Positions 8,620 to 17,275 of a stretch of 34,190 bases of DNA are shown piece after piece. The stretch's first letter is position 1; each line of letters begins with the position of its first letter. This DNA is from an uncultured Holophagaceae bacterium (GTDB lineage Bacteria; Acidobacteriota; Holophagae; Holophagales; Holophagaceae): assembly GCA_903890595.1 (NCBI GenBank), contig CAITBU010000238.1, positions 1 to 34,190 on the forward strand, in the 5' to 3' direction. The notes beneath the pieces were generated by a model. The model saw only the letters and a list, made by a program, of their open reading frames with translations. It searched no databases and had not been told where the DNA came from. The position numbers were made by a program, and so were the translations under genes.

Positions 8620-11211
8620 ATGGATCACCGAGGGATCCGTGGGGAGGCTGCGTTGAGGCTGCCAGCAAGGCTGCGCCTGGCCTGCTGGGCCCTGGGCCTC
8701 CTTCTGGCTTGCAGGACCTGCCTCCTGGGTGCGGCCTCAGCCCCAAACCCCGTCCCCGTGCGCATCGGCGTCCTGGCCTACCGCCCAGTTCCCCAGGTCC
8801 AGGCCCAGTGGCAGCCCATGGCCGCCGCCCTCCACAAGGCCATGCCCGACCGCACCTTCGTGGTGGAGGCCCTCTCCTATCCAGAGCTGACCCTGGCCCT
8901 CCGGGAGAAGCGCCTGGACTTCGCCCTGACCAACCCGGGCCACTTCGTGCTGCTGAACCGCCAGGGTGTCCTGTCCCCCCCCCTGGCCACCCTCTCCGTC
9001 TACGAGTCTGGCCGCTCGACCTCCGTCTTCGGGGGGGTGATCTTCTGCCTGGCAAATGAGCCTCGCCCGGATGCCCTGGAGAACCTGAAGGGGAGGAAGA
9101 TCGCCATTCCCAGCCTGGACTCCCTGGGCGGCTACCAGATGCAGGCTCACGAGCTGAAGCATGCGGGGGTGCGCCTGCCCCAGGACGCCAGCCTGGTTGT
9201 TACAGGCATGCCCCACGACCGGGTTGTGGATGCGGTGCTGGCCGGATCTGCCGACACAGGGTTCGTGCGCACCGGGGTGCTGGAAGGCATGGCCCGGGAG
9301 GGGAAGCTCGACATGAGCCGCATCCGCATCCTGAACGAGCGCATGGAGACGGGCTTCGCCACCCGTTCCTCCACCCCGCGCTATCCGGAGTGGCCCTTTG
9401 CGGCCGCAGCTTCCAACACCGACGAGGTACTCGCCCGCTACGTGACCTCTGCCCTGTTTGTCTTCGAGCGTGACCGGTCCCTTACCGAGGCCCTGGACAT
9501 CTGCGGGTTCCTGGTTCCAGCGGACTATGGGGCCGTGGAGGACCTCCTCCGGGACCTGCGCTTGCCACCCTTCGAGGAGGCTCCAGCCTTCACCATGGGG
9601 GATGTGGGGAAGCGCTTTCGCTGGCCCCTGGCGGGGGCCGCACTGGCGATCTGCCTGATTCTGGTCCTGAGCATCAGCCTGCAGGTGGCCAACCGCCGCT
9701 TGGCCCAGGAGAAGGAGCGGGTGCTTTTGCAGCAGGAGCGACTCGACCTGGCGCTGAATGCCACGGGCCTGGGCCTCTACGACTGGAACCCACTCACGGG
9801 CGTGGTGGTCTACGACGAGCGCTGGGCGGCCATGTTCGGCCATCGACTGGACGAGCTGACCCCCGATTTCACCACCTGGTCCGGCCGAGTCCATCCCGAT
9901 GACCTGGCCCACTCCCGGGCGGCCTTCGAGCACGCCAGCCAGGGCCATGTGCCCTATACCTGCGAGTACCGGATGCGGCACCAGGATGGCTCCTGGCGCT
10001 GGATCCTGGACCAGGGCCGCATCGTCTCCAGGGATGCCGAAGGCCACCCCCTGCGGGTGGTGGGAGCCAACCTCGACATCACCGAGCGCAAGTACCTGGA
10101 GTCCCAACTCAGCCACTCCCAAAAAATGGAGGGTCTGGGCATCCTGGCCGGCGGTGTGGCCCACGACATGAACAATGTCCTGGGGGCCATCCTGGGCCTG
10201 GCCTCCATCCACCTTGAGGTCCAGCCCCCAGGGACGCCCATCTACCGCTCCCTCCAGACCATCACCAAGGCCTGCAACCGCGGCGGGGAGCTGATTCAGC
10301 GCCTGCTGGGCTTTGCCCGCCAGCGGCTGGCAGAGGGCCGGGAGCTGGATCTGAACGCCCTCATCGGGGAGGAGGTCCGCCTGCTGGAGCGCACCACCCT
10401 GGCCCGAGTCAGCCTCCAGACGGACCTCGCCGACAACCTGAAGCCCATCCGGGGCGATGCCGGGGCCCTCTCCCAGCTGCTCATGAACCTCTGCGTGAAC
10501 GGCGTGGATGCGATGCCGGAGGGTGGCGTCCTGATGCTGCGGACCCGCAACCTGGAAGGCGAGTGGGTCGAGGTGGAAGTGGAGGACTCAGGCATGGGCA
10601 TGTCGCCTGAGGTGCTGGCCCAGGCCACCGCCCCCTTCTTCACCACCAAGGACCCGGGCAAAGGCACGGGACTGGGCCTGTCCATCGCCCACAGCACCAT
10701 GAAGGCCCACCAGGGTTCCATGAAGATCGACAGTGAGCCGGGGCGAGGCACCCGCGTGACCCTGCGCTTTCCCGCCTGCGTGACCCAGAGCCTGGAGCCT
10801 GAGGCCGAGCCAGCGCTCGCCATGGCGGCCGGGAGCCCCGAGGGAGCCCCCCTGCACATCCTGCTGGTGGACGATGACGAACTCATCCGGCAGTCCATGC
10901 GGGCCAGCCTCGAGCTGATGGGTCATCGCCTCACCACCGCGCCCTCCGGGGAGAGTGCCCTGCAGCAGATGGCGGCAGGCCTGCAGCCGGACTTGGTCAT
11001 CCTGGACATGAACATGCCGGGCCTGGGAGGCTCGGGGACCCTGCCCCGCCTGCGCGACCTTCGGCCAGGCCTGCCTGTGATCCTGGCCACGGGCCGGGTC
11101 GACCAGCGGGCCCTCGACCTGCTGGAAGCCCATGCTCCTGTGACCCTGCTGCCCAAGCCCTTCGACATGGCCGCCCTGAGAGAGCACCTCAACCCGCTCG
11201 TCCCGGCCTGA
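8620..11211 (+). CDS. Hybrid sensor histidine kinase: PhnD-like periplasmic binding domain, TM, PAS, HisKA/HATPase, receiver
   Basis: 'RIGVLAYRPVPQVQAQWQPMAAAL' PhnD-like start; TM 'LAGAALAICLILVLSISLQVA'; PAS 'GLYDWNPLTGVVVYDERW'; H-box 'GGVAHDMNNVLGAI'; N/G boxes 'NLCVNGVDAMP', 'GKGTGLGLSIAHSTMKAHQG'; REC 'ILLVDDDELIRQSM...DLVILDMNMPG'. Confidence 0.9.
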   Translation: MDHRGIRGEAALRLPARLRLACWALGLLLACRTCLLGAASAPNPVPVRIGVLAYRPVPQVQAQWQPMAAALHKAMPDRTFVVEALSYPELTLALREKRLDFALTNPGHFVLLNRQGVLSPPLATLSVYESGRSTSVFGGVIFCLANEPRPDALENLKGRKIAIPSLDSLGGYQMQAHELKHAGVRLPQDASLVVTGMPHDRVVDAVLAGSADTGFVRTGVLEGMAREGKLDMSRIRILNERMETGFATRSSTPRYPEWPFAAAASNTDEVLARYVTSALFVFERDRSLTEALDICGFLVPADYGAVEDLLRDLRLPPFEEAPAFTMGDVGKRFRWPLAGAALAICLILVLSISLQVANRRLAQEKERVLLQQERLDLALNATGLGLYDWNPLTGVVVYDERWAAMFGHRLDELTPDFTTWSGRVHPDDLAHSRAAFEHASQGHVPYTCEYRMRHQDGSWRWILDQGRIVSRDAEGHPLRVVGANLDITERKYLESQLSHSQKMEGLGILAGGVAHDMNNVLGAILGLASIHLEVQPPGTPIYRSLQTITKACNRGGELIQRLLGFARQRLAEGRELDLNALIGEEVRLLERTTLARVSLQTDLADNLKPIRGDAGALSQLLMNLCVNGVDAMPEGGVLMLRTRNLEGEWVEVEVEDSGMGMSPEVLAQATAPFFTTKDPGKGTGLGLSIAHSTMKAHQGSMKIDSEPGRGTRVTLRFPACVTQSLEPEAEPALAMAAGSPEGAPLHILLVDDDELIRQSMRASLELMGHRLTTAPSGESALQQMAAGLQPDLVILDMNMPGLGGSGTLPRLRDLRPGLPVILATGRVDQRALDLLEAHAPVTLLPKPFDMAALREHLNPLVPA

Positions 11212-11212
11212 C

Positions 11213-12481
11213 TCAGGCCACGAGGTCCTGGGGGCGGATGTCGCAGCCGCGGCGGGTGCCGAGGGCGCTGAGGCCCACCTGGGCGGGGTCCAGGAGGTCC
11301 TGAGCCACGCGCAGCAGGTCATCCGGGGTGACGGCTTCGATCTCGGCCATCTGCTGATCCAGGCTGCGCAGCTCGCCGTGGTGGATGGCCTGGTGGGCCA
11401 GGCTGAACATGCGGCTGCTGCTGCTCTCCTGGCTGAAGACCAGGCCGGTGCGGGCCTGGAGCTTGGCCCGCTCCAGCTCGGCGTCCTCCACCCCGGAGAG
11501 GCGGAGCCGGGCGCACTCCGCCAGGGCCCGCTTCACCAGCTCCCGCAGCTGGGCCGGGGCACAGGAGGCACTGATCTGGAGGGCACCGGAGTCGGCGTAG
11601 GGGCTCAGGTAGCTGCCCACCTGGTAGCAGAGGCCCCGGCGCTCTCGGAGCTCCATGAACAGCCGGGAGGCCATGCCGCCACCCAGCACGTGGCTGAGGA
11701 GGTGGACGGCGGCACGGTCCGGGGAGCGGTGGCCAGGAGCCGGGAAACCCAGCACCAGGCTGGCCTGCTGGAGGTCCTTGCGGGGGGTGTTGAGCAGGAA
11801 GGGGCGGGTGCCCACCGGGGCTGGGGAGGCGGGTGCTGCGGTCGCCGGCAGCTTGGCCAGGAGGGGGGCCAGCAGGTCCAGGAAGGGCCCCGGCTCCAGG
11901 GCCCCGGCCGCGGCCACCACCAGGTTGGGGGCGCGGTAGGTGTGGTCGAAGAAGGCCCGGGCCTCGGGGGCACCGTACAGAGACACCTGATCCCGGCGAC
12001 CCAGGATGGGGTGGGCCAGGGCTGAGCCCTCCCAGAACCGGCCGTAGAACAGCTCGCTCACCCAGTCGTCCGGCTGATCCTCGCTCTGAGCGATCTCCTC
12101 CAGGATGACGTTCCGCTCCCGCACCAGCTCCTCTGGATCGAAGATGGGGGCGGTCAGCAGGTCGCCCAGCAGGTGCACCAGCTCCGGCAGCTGATCGTTC
12201 AGCACCTTGCCGTAGAAGCAGGCCACTTCCTTCCCCGTGAAGGCATCCACATGGCCCCCCAGGCGATCCGTGGCCTCGGCCAGCGCATCCGGCGTGGGGT
12301 AGGCCTCCGTGCCCTTGAACACCGTGTGCTCCAGGAAGTGGGCCAGACCCTCCTCCGCCGGTCCCTCGTGGCGGGATCCGCGCCGCACCCAGAAGCCCAG
12401 GGCGCAGCTCCGCACATGGGGCAGGGTCTCCACCAGGATCTCGGTGCCACCGGGGGTGAGGGTGCGGAAGGGTTCGGTCAT
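11213..12481 (-). CDS. M16 family zinc peptidase (mitochondrial processing peptidase-like)
   Basis: Inverted zinc motif HxxEH in 'GLAHFLEHTVFKGT', 'NVILEEIAQSEDQPDDWV', 'VLGGGMASRLFMELRERRGLCYQVGSY'. Confidence 0.93.
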   Translation of the reverse strand: MTEPFRTLTPGGTEILVETLPHVRSCALGFWVRRGSRHEGPAEEGLAHFLEHTVFKGTEAYPTPDALAEATDRLGGHVDAFTGKEVACFYGKVLNDQLPELVHLLGDLLTAPIFDPEELVRERNVILEEIAQSEDQPDDWVSELFYGRFWEGSALAHPILGRRDQVSLYGAPEARAFFDHTYRAPNLVVAAAGALEPGPFLDLLAPLLAKLPATAAPASPAPVGTRPFLLNTPRKDLQQASLVLGFPAPGHRSPDRAAVHLLSHVLGGGMASRLFMELRERRGLCYQVGSYLSPYADSGALQISASCAPAQLRELVKRALAECARLRLSGVEDAELERAKLQARTGLVFSQESSSSRMFSLAHQAIHHGELRSLDQQMAEIEAVTPDDLLRVAQDLLDPAQVGLSALGTRRGCDIRPQDLVA

Positions 12482-12602
12482 CCCGCCAGTCTATCGTCCC
12501 CGGGAGCACCCTGATCCGGCAGATTCCCGGGGTGTCCAACCGAGCGAGGGCGATGGCTCCGAACCCAAAATTGCCCCAGACTGCAGACCTAGGGAGGCAC
12601 CC

Positions 12603-13589
12603 GTGAGCCATCGCATCGAGTACGCCGTGACCGGAGGACCCGAGGTCCTGCAGTGGGTGGAAGCGCCCCTTACCGACCCCGGTCCGGGCCAGGCACGGGT
12701 CCGCCACACGGCCATCGGCGTGAACTACATCGACGTCTACCAGCGCAGCGGTGCCTACCCCGTGCCCCTGCCGGGGGCGCCGGGCTTCGAGGCCGCCGGG
12801 GTGGTGGAGGCCCTGGGCGAGGGGGTCACCGGCCTTGCTGTGGGCCAGCGGGTGGCCTACGTGGACGGCCCCACGGGCGCCTATGCAGAGGCCCGGAACT
12901 ACGCCGCCCACCGTCTGGTCCCCCTGCCGGAGGGCGTGACGGACGAGGCGGCGGCGGCCCTGCTCTTCAAGGGGCTCACCACCCACATGCTGATCCACCG
13001 GGTCTGGCGGCGGGACAACGGCCCCTGGGCCCTGGTCCATGCCGCAGCTGGCGGCGTCGGCCTGCTGCTCACCCGCTGGCTCACCCACGAGGGGGCCAAG
13101 GTCATCGGGGTGGTGAGCACGCCGGAGAAGGCCAAGGCCGTTGAGGCCGAGGGCGCCGAGGCCGTGCTGGTGGTGGCCCGAGGGGGTTCCTACGAAGGCA
13201 TCCCTGCCGAGGTCAAGCGCATCACCGGTGGGACCGGCGTGGGTACGGCCTTCGACTCTACGGGCAAGGACACCTGGGAGGCCTCTCTGGACAGCCTGGC
13301 TCCCTTCGGCCTGCTGGCCGCCTTCGGTCGGGCCAGCGGACCCCAGCCCCCGGTGGAGCTGGCGGACCTGGCCAAGCGCGGCTCCCTGGCGGTGCAGCGG
13401 CCCACGTTCTTCAACCACGTGGCCACCCCCGAAGCCCTGCGCGCCGCCGCCAAGGACGTCTGGGATGCCCACCTCCAGGGCATCCTCACCGCCCGCATCC
13501 ACGCCCGGATCCCCCTGCAGGAAGCCGCCGCCGCCCACACCCTCATCGAGTCCAGAACCACCACCGGGGCCCTCATCCTCGTGCCGTAG
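12603..13589 (+). CDS. Quinone oxidoreductase (zinc-independent MDR/QOR family)
   Basis: GTG start with GGGAGG RBS: VSHRIEYAVTGGPEVLQWVEAPLTDPGPGQARVRHTAIGVNYIDVYQRSGAYP; 'HAAAGGVGLLLTRW' nucleotide-binding motif. ORF track extends it spuriously to 12309. Confidence 0.92.
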   Translation: MSHRIEYAVTGGPEVLQWVEAPLTDPGPGQARVRHTAIGVNYIDVYQRSGAYPVPLPGAPGFEAAGVVEALGEGVTGLAVGQRVAYVDGPTGAYAEARNYAAHRLVPLPEGVTDEAAAALLFKGLTTHMLIHRVWRRDNGPWALVHAAAGGVGLLLTRWLTHEGAKVIGVVSTPEKAKAVEAEGAEAVLVVARGGSYEGIPAEVKRITGGTGVGTAFDSTGKDTWEASLDSLAPFGLLAAFGRASGPQPPVELADLAKRGSLAVQRPTFFNHVATPEALRAAAKDVWDAHLQGILTARIHARIPLQEAAAAHTLIESRTTTGALILVP

Positions 13590-13592
13590 GAC

Positions 13593-14378
13593 TCAGCCTT
13601 CAGATTCACTGCCGGCGAGGCCGACGGGGGTGCGGTGGAGCTGCCAGCCGGCCAGGGCCCAGCAGAGGGCTCCGAAGGCGATGAGCACGAGGAAGGCGAG
13701 AACCGGGTGGGTGCTGACCTGCTCCTGGGCCAGCATCTGCTGGACCTTCACGTCCGTGGCGCGGCTGCCCGCCAGGCTCTCGATGTGGTGGGTGAAGGTG
13801 AGGCGCTGGAGGAAGGGTGGGAAGACCCGCACCAGGGGCTCCCAGATGAAGAAGTACAGCGCACCCCAGAGGGTGCCCCGCTTGAAGACGAGGCCCACCA
13901 GGGTCAGCAGGGCCAGCTCGCCCCACCAGGCCCCGACCAGGGCCAGGATCCGGCCCAGCAGCTGGCTCGGGTCGCCCCCCAGGGACTGGAGGGAGAGGAC
14001 ACCCAGCACCAGCCAGAGGGTGCCCCACAGGAACCAGGGGAGCCCCTTGCCCAGCGGCAGGGCCCAGGCCGGTGCCGGGCGCGCCAGCATCAGGGGGAGG
14101 GTGCGCTGCTCCAGGTCCTCGCGGATACCCGCTGGGGCGGCCACCAGGGCCATGATGGGCAGCATCACCTTGGCGAGGCCGTCATGGAAGACCCGCAGGG
14201 CCTCGCCGGGATGAGTATCCAGGCCCTTCATGCGGCCGATGGCCGCGATGACCAGGCTGAGCCCGACGGGTACGGCCACCAGGGCCGCCAAGGACCAGCC
14301 GCGGCCCTGCAAGAGGCGGGGCGCATAGCCCAGCGCCGTGGCCCGGATCGTCGAGAGAGGAGAAGGAGCGGCGCTCAT
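13593..14378 (-). CDS. ABC-2 type transporter permease
   Basis: Hydrophobic 261-aa protein starting MSAAPSPLSTIRATALGYAPRLL; 'REDLEQRTLPLMLARP' typical of ABC-2 permeases; start overlaps the upstream ATPase stop (ATGA-type overlap 14375-14378). Confidence 0.8.
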   Translation of the reverse strand: MSAAPSPLSTIRATALGYAPRLLQGRGWSLAALVAVPVGLSLVIAAIGRMKGLDTHPGEALRVFHDGLAKVMLPIMALVAAPAGIREDLEQRTLPLMLARPAPAWALPLGKGLPWFLWGTLWLVLGVLSLQSLGGDPSQLLGRILALVGAWWGELALLTLVGLVFKRGTLWGALYFFIWEPLVRVFPPFLQRLTFTHHIESLAGSRATDVKVQQMLAQEQVSTHPVLAFLVLIAFGALCWALAGWQLHRTPVGLAGSESEG

Positions 14379-15295
14379 GCATGGTCCTTCGTTAAGTACT
14401 GGAACACCGCATCGAGGTTGAGGTCCAGGGGATCCAGGGACCGCACGGGGATCGTGCCTGCAGCGACCGCCGCCTGCAGGCGGGGCAGGATCTCCCGGGG
14501 GGAGCGCACGGAGATCACCACGCCCTCCTCCTCCACCCGCAGCACCGCCAGCTCCGGCTGCTCCACGGCCCAGCGGGCCAGGGCCAGGGGCTCGCCCACG
14601 AGGCGCAATTCCACCGGATGGCGATCCAGCAGCTGCCGGATTTCGGGCACCGAGCCCTCCGCCAGCAGGCGGCCCCGGAACAGCAACAGGATGCGATCCG
14701 TGAGCTGGGCGATCTCCCCCAGGATGTGGCTGGAGACCAGTACCCGGACACCGCCGTCTGCCAGGGTCCGCAACAAAGCCATGAGGACCAGGCGGGCCTC
14801 GGGGTCCAGGCCGTTGAAGGGCTCGTCGAGGATGAGCAGGTCCGGCCCGTGCAGGAGGGCCTGGGCCAGGCGGATGCGTTGGCGCATGCCCTTGGACATG
14901 CTGGCAAAAGGCAGGTGGGCGCGGTCGGCCATGCCCACGGTGGTCAGGGCCCGGGCCTGGGCCGCCGGCAGCTCGGCGGCTGGAATGCCGGCCAGCTGGC
15001 CCATCATCCGCAGCCAGCGATCGGCGCGCAGGCCCGAGGGCATGCGGTCCCCTTCGGGCACCAGACCGAGGCGGGCCAGCACCGCGGGGTTGCGGAAGGG
15101 GGCCTGGCCAAAGACCCGGACCTCGCCGCCCGAAGGGGGCAGCAGGCCCGAGAGCAGCTGGATCAGGGAGGACTTCCCCGCCCCGTTGGGCCCCAGCAGG
15201 CCCGTGATGCCACCGGCTTCCGGCAGCTCGAAGGAGGTGGGGCTGAGGCCGAGGATGGGCCCATAGCGGAGGGAGGCACGGTCGAGGCTGATCAT
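14375..15295 (-). CDS. ABC transporter ATP-binding protein
   Basis: Walker A 'GLLGPNGAGKSSLI', signature region 'SMSKGMRQRIRLAQALLHGPDLLILDEPFNGLDPEAR'. Confidence 0.93.
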   Translation of the reverse strand: MISLDRASLRYGPILGLSPTSFELPEAGGITGLLGPNGAGKSSLIQLLSGLLPPSGGEVRVFGQAPFRNPAVLARLGLVPEGDRMPSGLRADRWLRMMGQLAGIPAAELPAAQARALTTVGMADRAHLPFASMSKGMRQRIRLAQALLHGPDLLILDEPFNGLDPEARLVLMALLRTLADGGVRVLVSSHILGEIAQLTDRILLLFRGRLLAEGSVPEIRQLLDRHPVELRLVGEPLALARWAVEQPELAVLRVEEEGVVISVRSPREILPRLQAAVAAGTIPVRSLDPLDLNLDAVFQYLTKDHA

Positions 15296-16155
15296 CAGAG
15301 AATCGCCTCAGAGGGGCGGGTCCGGCGGACCGCCAGAGTGACCCAGAGGGCCATGTGGAGGGCGGTGCCCACCACCGTCGGCACCCAGGCCACGAAGGGC
15401 CGCTCCACGCCCACCAGCAGCTGCGGCCAGGCCTCCGCCAGCAGGACGGGGTTGAGGGCATCCACCGCGGCGATACCGGTCATGCCCCGCAGCAGCCCCG
15501 CCAGGGCTCCGGCACCCAGCACGCTGCCCAGCACCCAGCTCACCCCGGCGCGGGGCGTGGCCGCCAGGCTGGAGGCCCCCACCGCCAGGGACCCCATGAG
15601 GATCGAACTGATGGCCATGGCCGGCAGCAGCCGCAGGGGAGCCGTGACCCACACCGGCCCATCCAGGCCCGCCAGGAGCAGGGACATGAGCCAGGGCAGG
15701 AGCACGAAGGGCAGCAGGATCAGGAAGGGGAGCCCGGAGGCAAAGCCGAGCTTGGCCAGCAGGTAGTCCCGGGGAGACACGGGATGGGCGTAGATGAGGG
15801 GGCGCACCCGGTAGAGGGTGTCCCGGGCCACCAGGCCACCGCCCACCAGAGCCACCAGGAACCACAGCAGGTAGCTGGCGGGGCTCAGCAGGTCCGCCTG
15901 GAAGGAGGCCCCCTGGGTGAGGATGCTCTGGGCAAAGTCCTTCACCGGGCGCAGGGCGGCATTGGTCTGGAGCAGGTGGCCGACATAGATGCGGGCCACC
16001 TTGAAGAGCAGGAGGGCCAGGAAGCCGAAGCCGAAGAAGCGGCCGATCTTCTGCCGCCAGAGGCGGGCCAGGTCGAAGCGCATGAGGACCAGCACCGGGG
16101 GCTGACCCAGCGAGAGGTCCGGGGCGGGCGGCAGGGTGGGGGCGTAGATGGGCAT
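15295..16155 (-). CDS. ABC-2 type transporter permease
   Basis: Polytopic membrane protein starting MPIYAPTLPPAPDLS; 'GGGLVARDTLYRVRPLIYAHPVSPRDYLLAKLGFAS'; downstream of and adjacent to its ATPase gene. Confidence 0.8.
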   Translation of the reverse strand: MPIYAPTLPPAPDLSLGQPPVLVLMRFDLARLWRQKIGRFFGFGFLALLLFKVARIYVGHLLQTNAALRPVKDFAQSILTQGASFQADLLSPASYLLWFLVALVGGGLVARDTLYRVRPLIYAHPVSPRDYLLAKLGFASGLPFLILLPFVLLPWLMSLLLAGLDGPVWVTAPLRLLPAMAISSILMGSLAVGASSLAATPRAGVSWVLGSVLGAGALAGLLRGMTGIAAVDALNPVLLAEAWPQLLVGVERPFVAWVPTVVGTALHMALWVTLAVRRTRPSEAIL

Positions 16156-16156
16156 G

Positions 16157-17092
16157 TTAGTTCCCCCCCATGGATGTGGCATCCCCATGCAGCGCACGGA
16201 GCAGCACCTCGTCCAGGCGGTCATGGCGGGGCGTGAGCTGGATGAGGGTGGCCCCCTGAGCCTGGGCCCAGCGGAAGGCCGCGGCGGGGTCCGGCACTGC
16301 CAGCTCCAGGTCGTAGAGGCCGTTGCGGGCATCTAGCACTGTGCCCAGCTCCGTAAGGGCCGCCTCCTGCGCGGGCACCAGGGGATCCAGGAAGCGCAGC
16401 TCCACCCGCCGCGCCAGGGCCCGCCGCAGCCCGGCCATGGAGCCCGCTGCCTTGATCTGGCCCTGATCCAGGATGACCAGCTGATCGGCCACCCGCTCCA
16501 CGTCGCCGAGCAGGTGGGAGGCCAGGATGACCCCGGCCCCCAGCTCGGCATGGACCCGGAGCACCAGGTCCAGCATCCGCCGGCGGCCATCCGGGTCCAG
16601 GCCGTTCGTGGGCTCGTCCAGGAAGACCAGGGCCGGGCTGTGGACCAGGGCCTGGGCCAGCTTCACCCGCTGGCGCATGCCGGTGGAGTAGCCGCTAACA
16701 GAGCGGTAGCGGGCCTCATCCAGGCCCACGAAGTAGAGCACCTCGTGGGCGCGGTCCCGGGCGGCCTCGGGGGCCAGACCACTTAGCTCACCCCAGAAGG
16801 CCACCTGCTCGTAGGCAGAGGCATCCTCGATGAGGGCGTCGTACTCCGGCATGTACCCGATGCGGCCCCGCAGGCGCCGGGCGGCTTCTGAACCCAGGGG
16901 CACCCCGAGCACGGTGCCAGTCCCGGCGCTGGGGGTGAGCAGGCCCAGCCAGGTCTTCAGGAGGGTGGACTTGCCGGACCCATTGGGCCCCAGCAGACCC
17001 ACGATGCCCCGCTCCAGGGACAGGGTCAGGCCCCGGAGGGCCGGCGTGGTCGCCTGGGGGTAGCGCACTTCCAGGTTCTCGAAGGCGATCAA
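16157..17092 (-). CDS. ABC transporter ATP-binding protein
   Basis: Walker A 'GLLGPNGSGKSTLL', signature 'YSTGMRQRVKLAQALVHSPALVFLDEPTNGLDPDGR'. Confidence 0.94.
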   Translation of the reverse strand: MIAFENLEVRYPQATTPALRGLTLSLERGIVGLLGPNGSGKSTLLKTWLGLLTPSAGTGTVLGVPLGSEAARRLRGRIGYMPEYDALIEDASAYEQVAFWGELSGLAPEAARDRAHEVLYFVGLDEARYRSVSGYSTGMRQRVKLAQALVHSPALVFLDEPTNGLDPDGRRRMLDLVLRVHAELGAGVILASHLLGDVERVADQLVILDQGQIKAAGSMAGLRRALARRVELRFLDPLVPAQEAALTELGTVLDARNGLYDLELAVPDPAAAFRWAQAQGATLIQLTPRHDRLDEVLLRALHGDATSMGGN

Positions 17093-17275
17093 CAGGGGCC
17101 CCCCATGGTGCAGTCAGTGGTTCCAGCATAAGCGGTCCGGCCGCAGGGGCCGCACCGGGCCGCTCAGATCAGGGGCCAAGGCGGCTACGGAGGGGTCCGT
17201 GATCGGATTAGGGTGGGCTCGGCACTGGGGTCGGGGGACTTGCCCGCCGGGCCCCCATCCAGCGGAGAATGGGGC

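Noticed and set aside
11319-13538. 739-aa minus-strand ORF spanning the M16 peptidase and quinone oxidoreductase genes
   Set aside because: Pro/Gly/Ala/Arg-rich frame-shadow of well-supported genes on both strands.
13635-15766. Long plus-strand ORFs over the ABC transporter genes (543 and 382 aa)
   Set aside because: Gln/Gly/Arg/His-rich shadow translations opposite clear ABC ATPase and permease genes.
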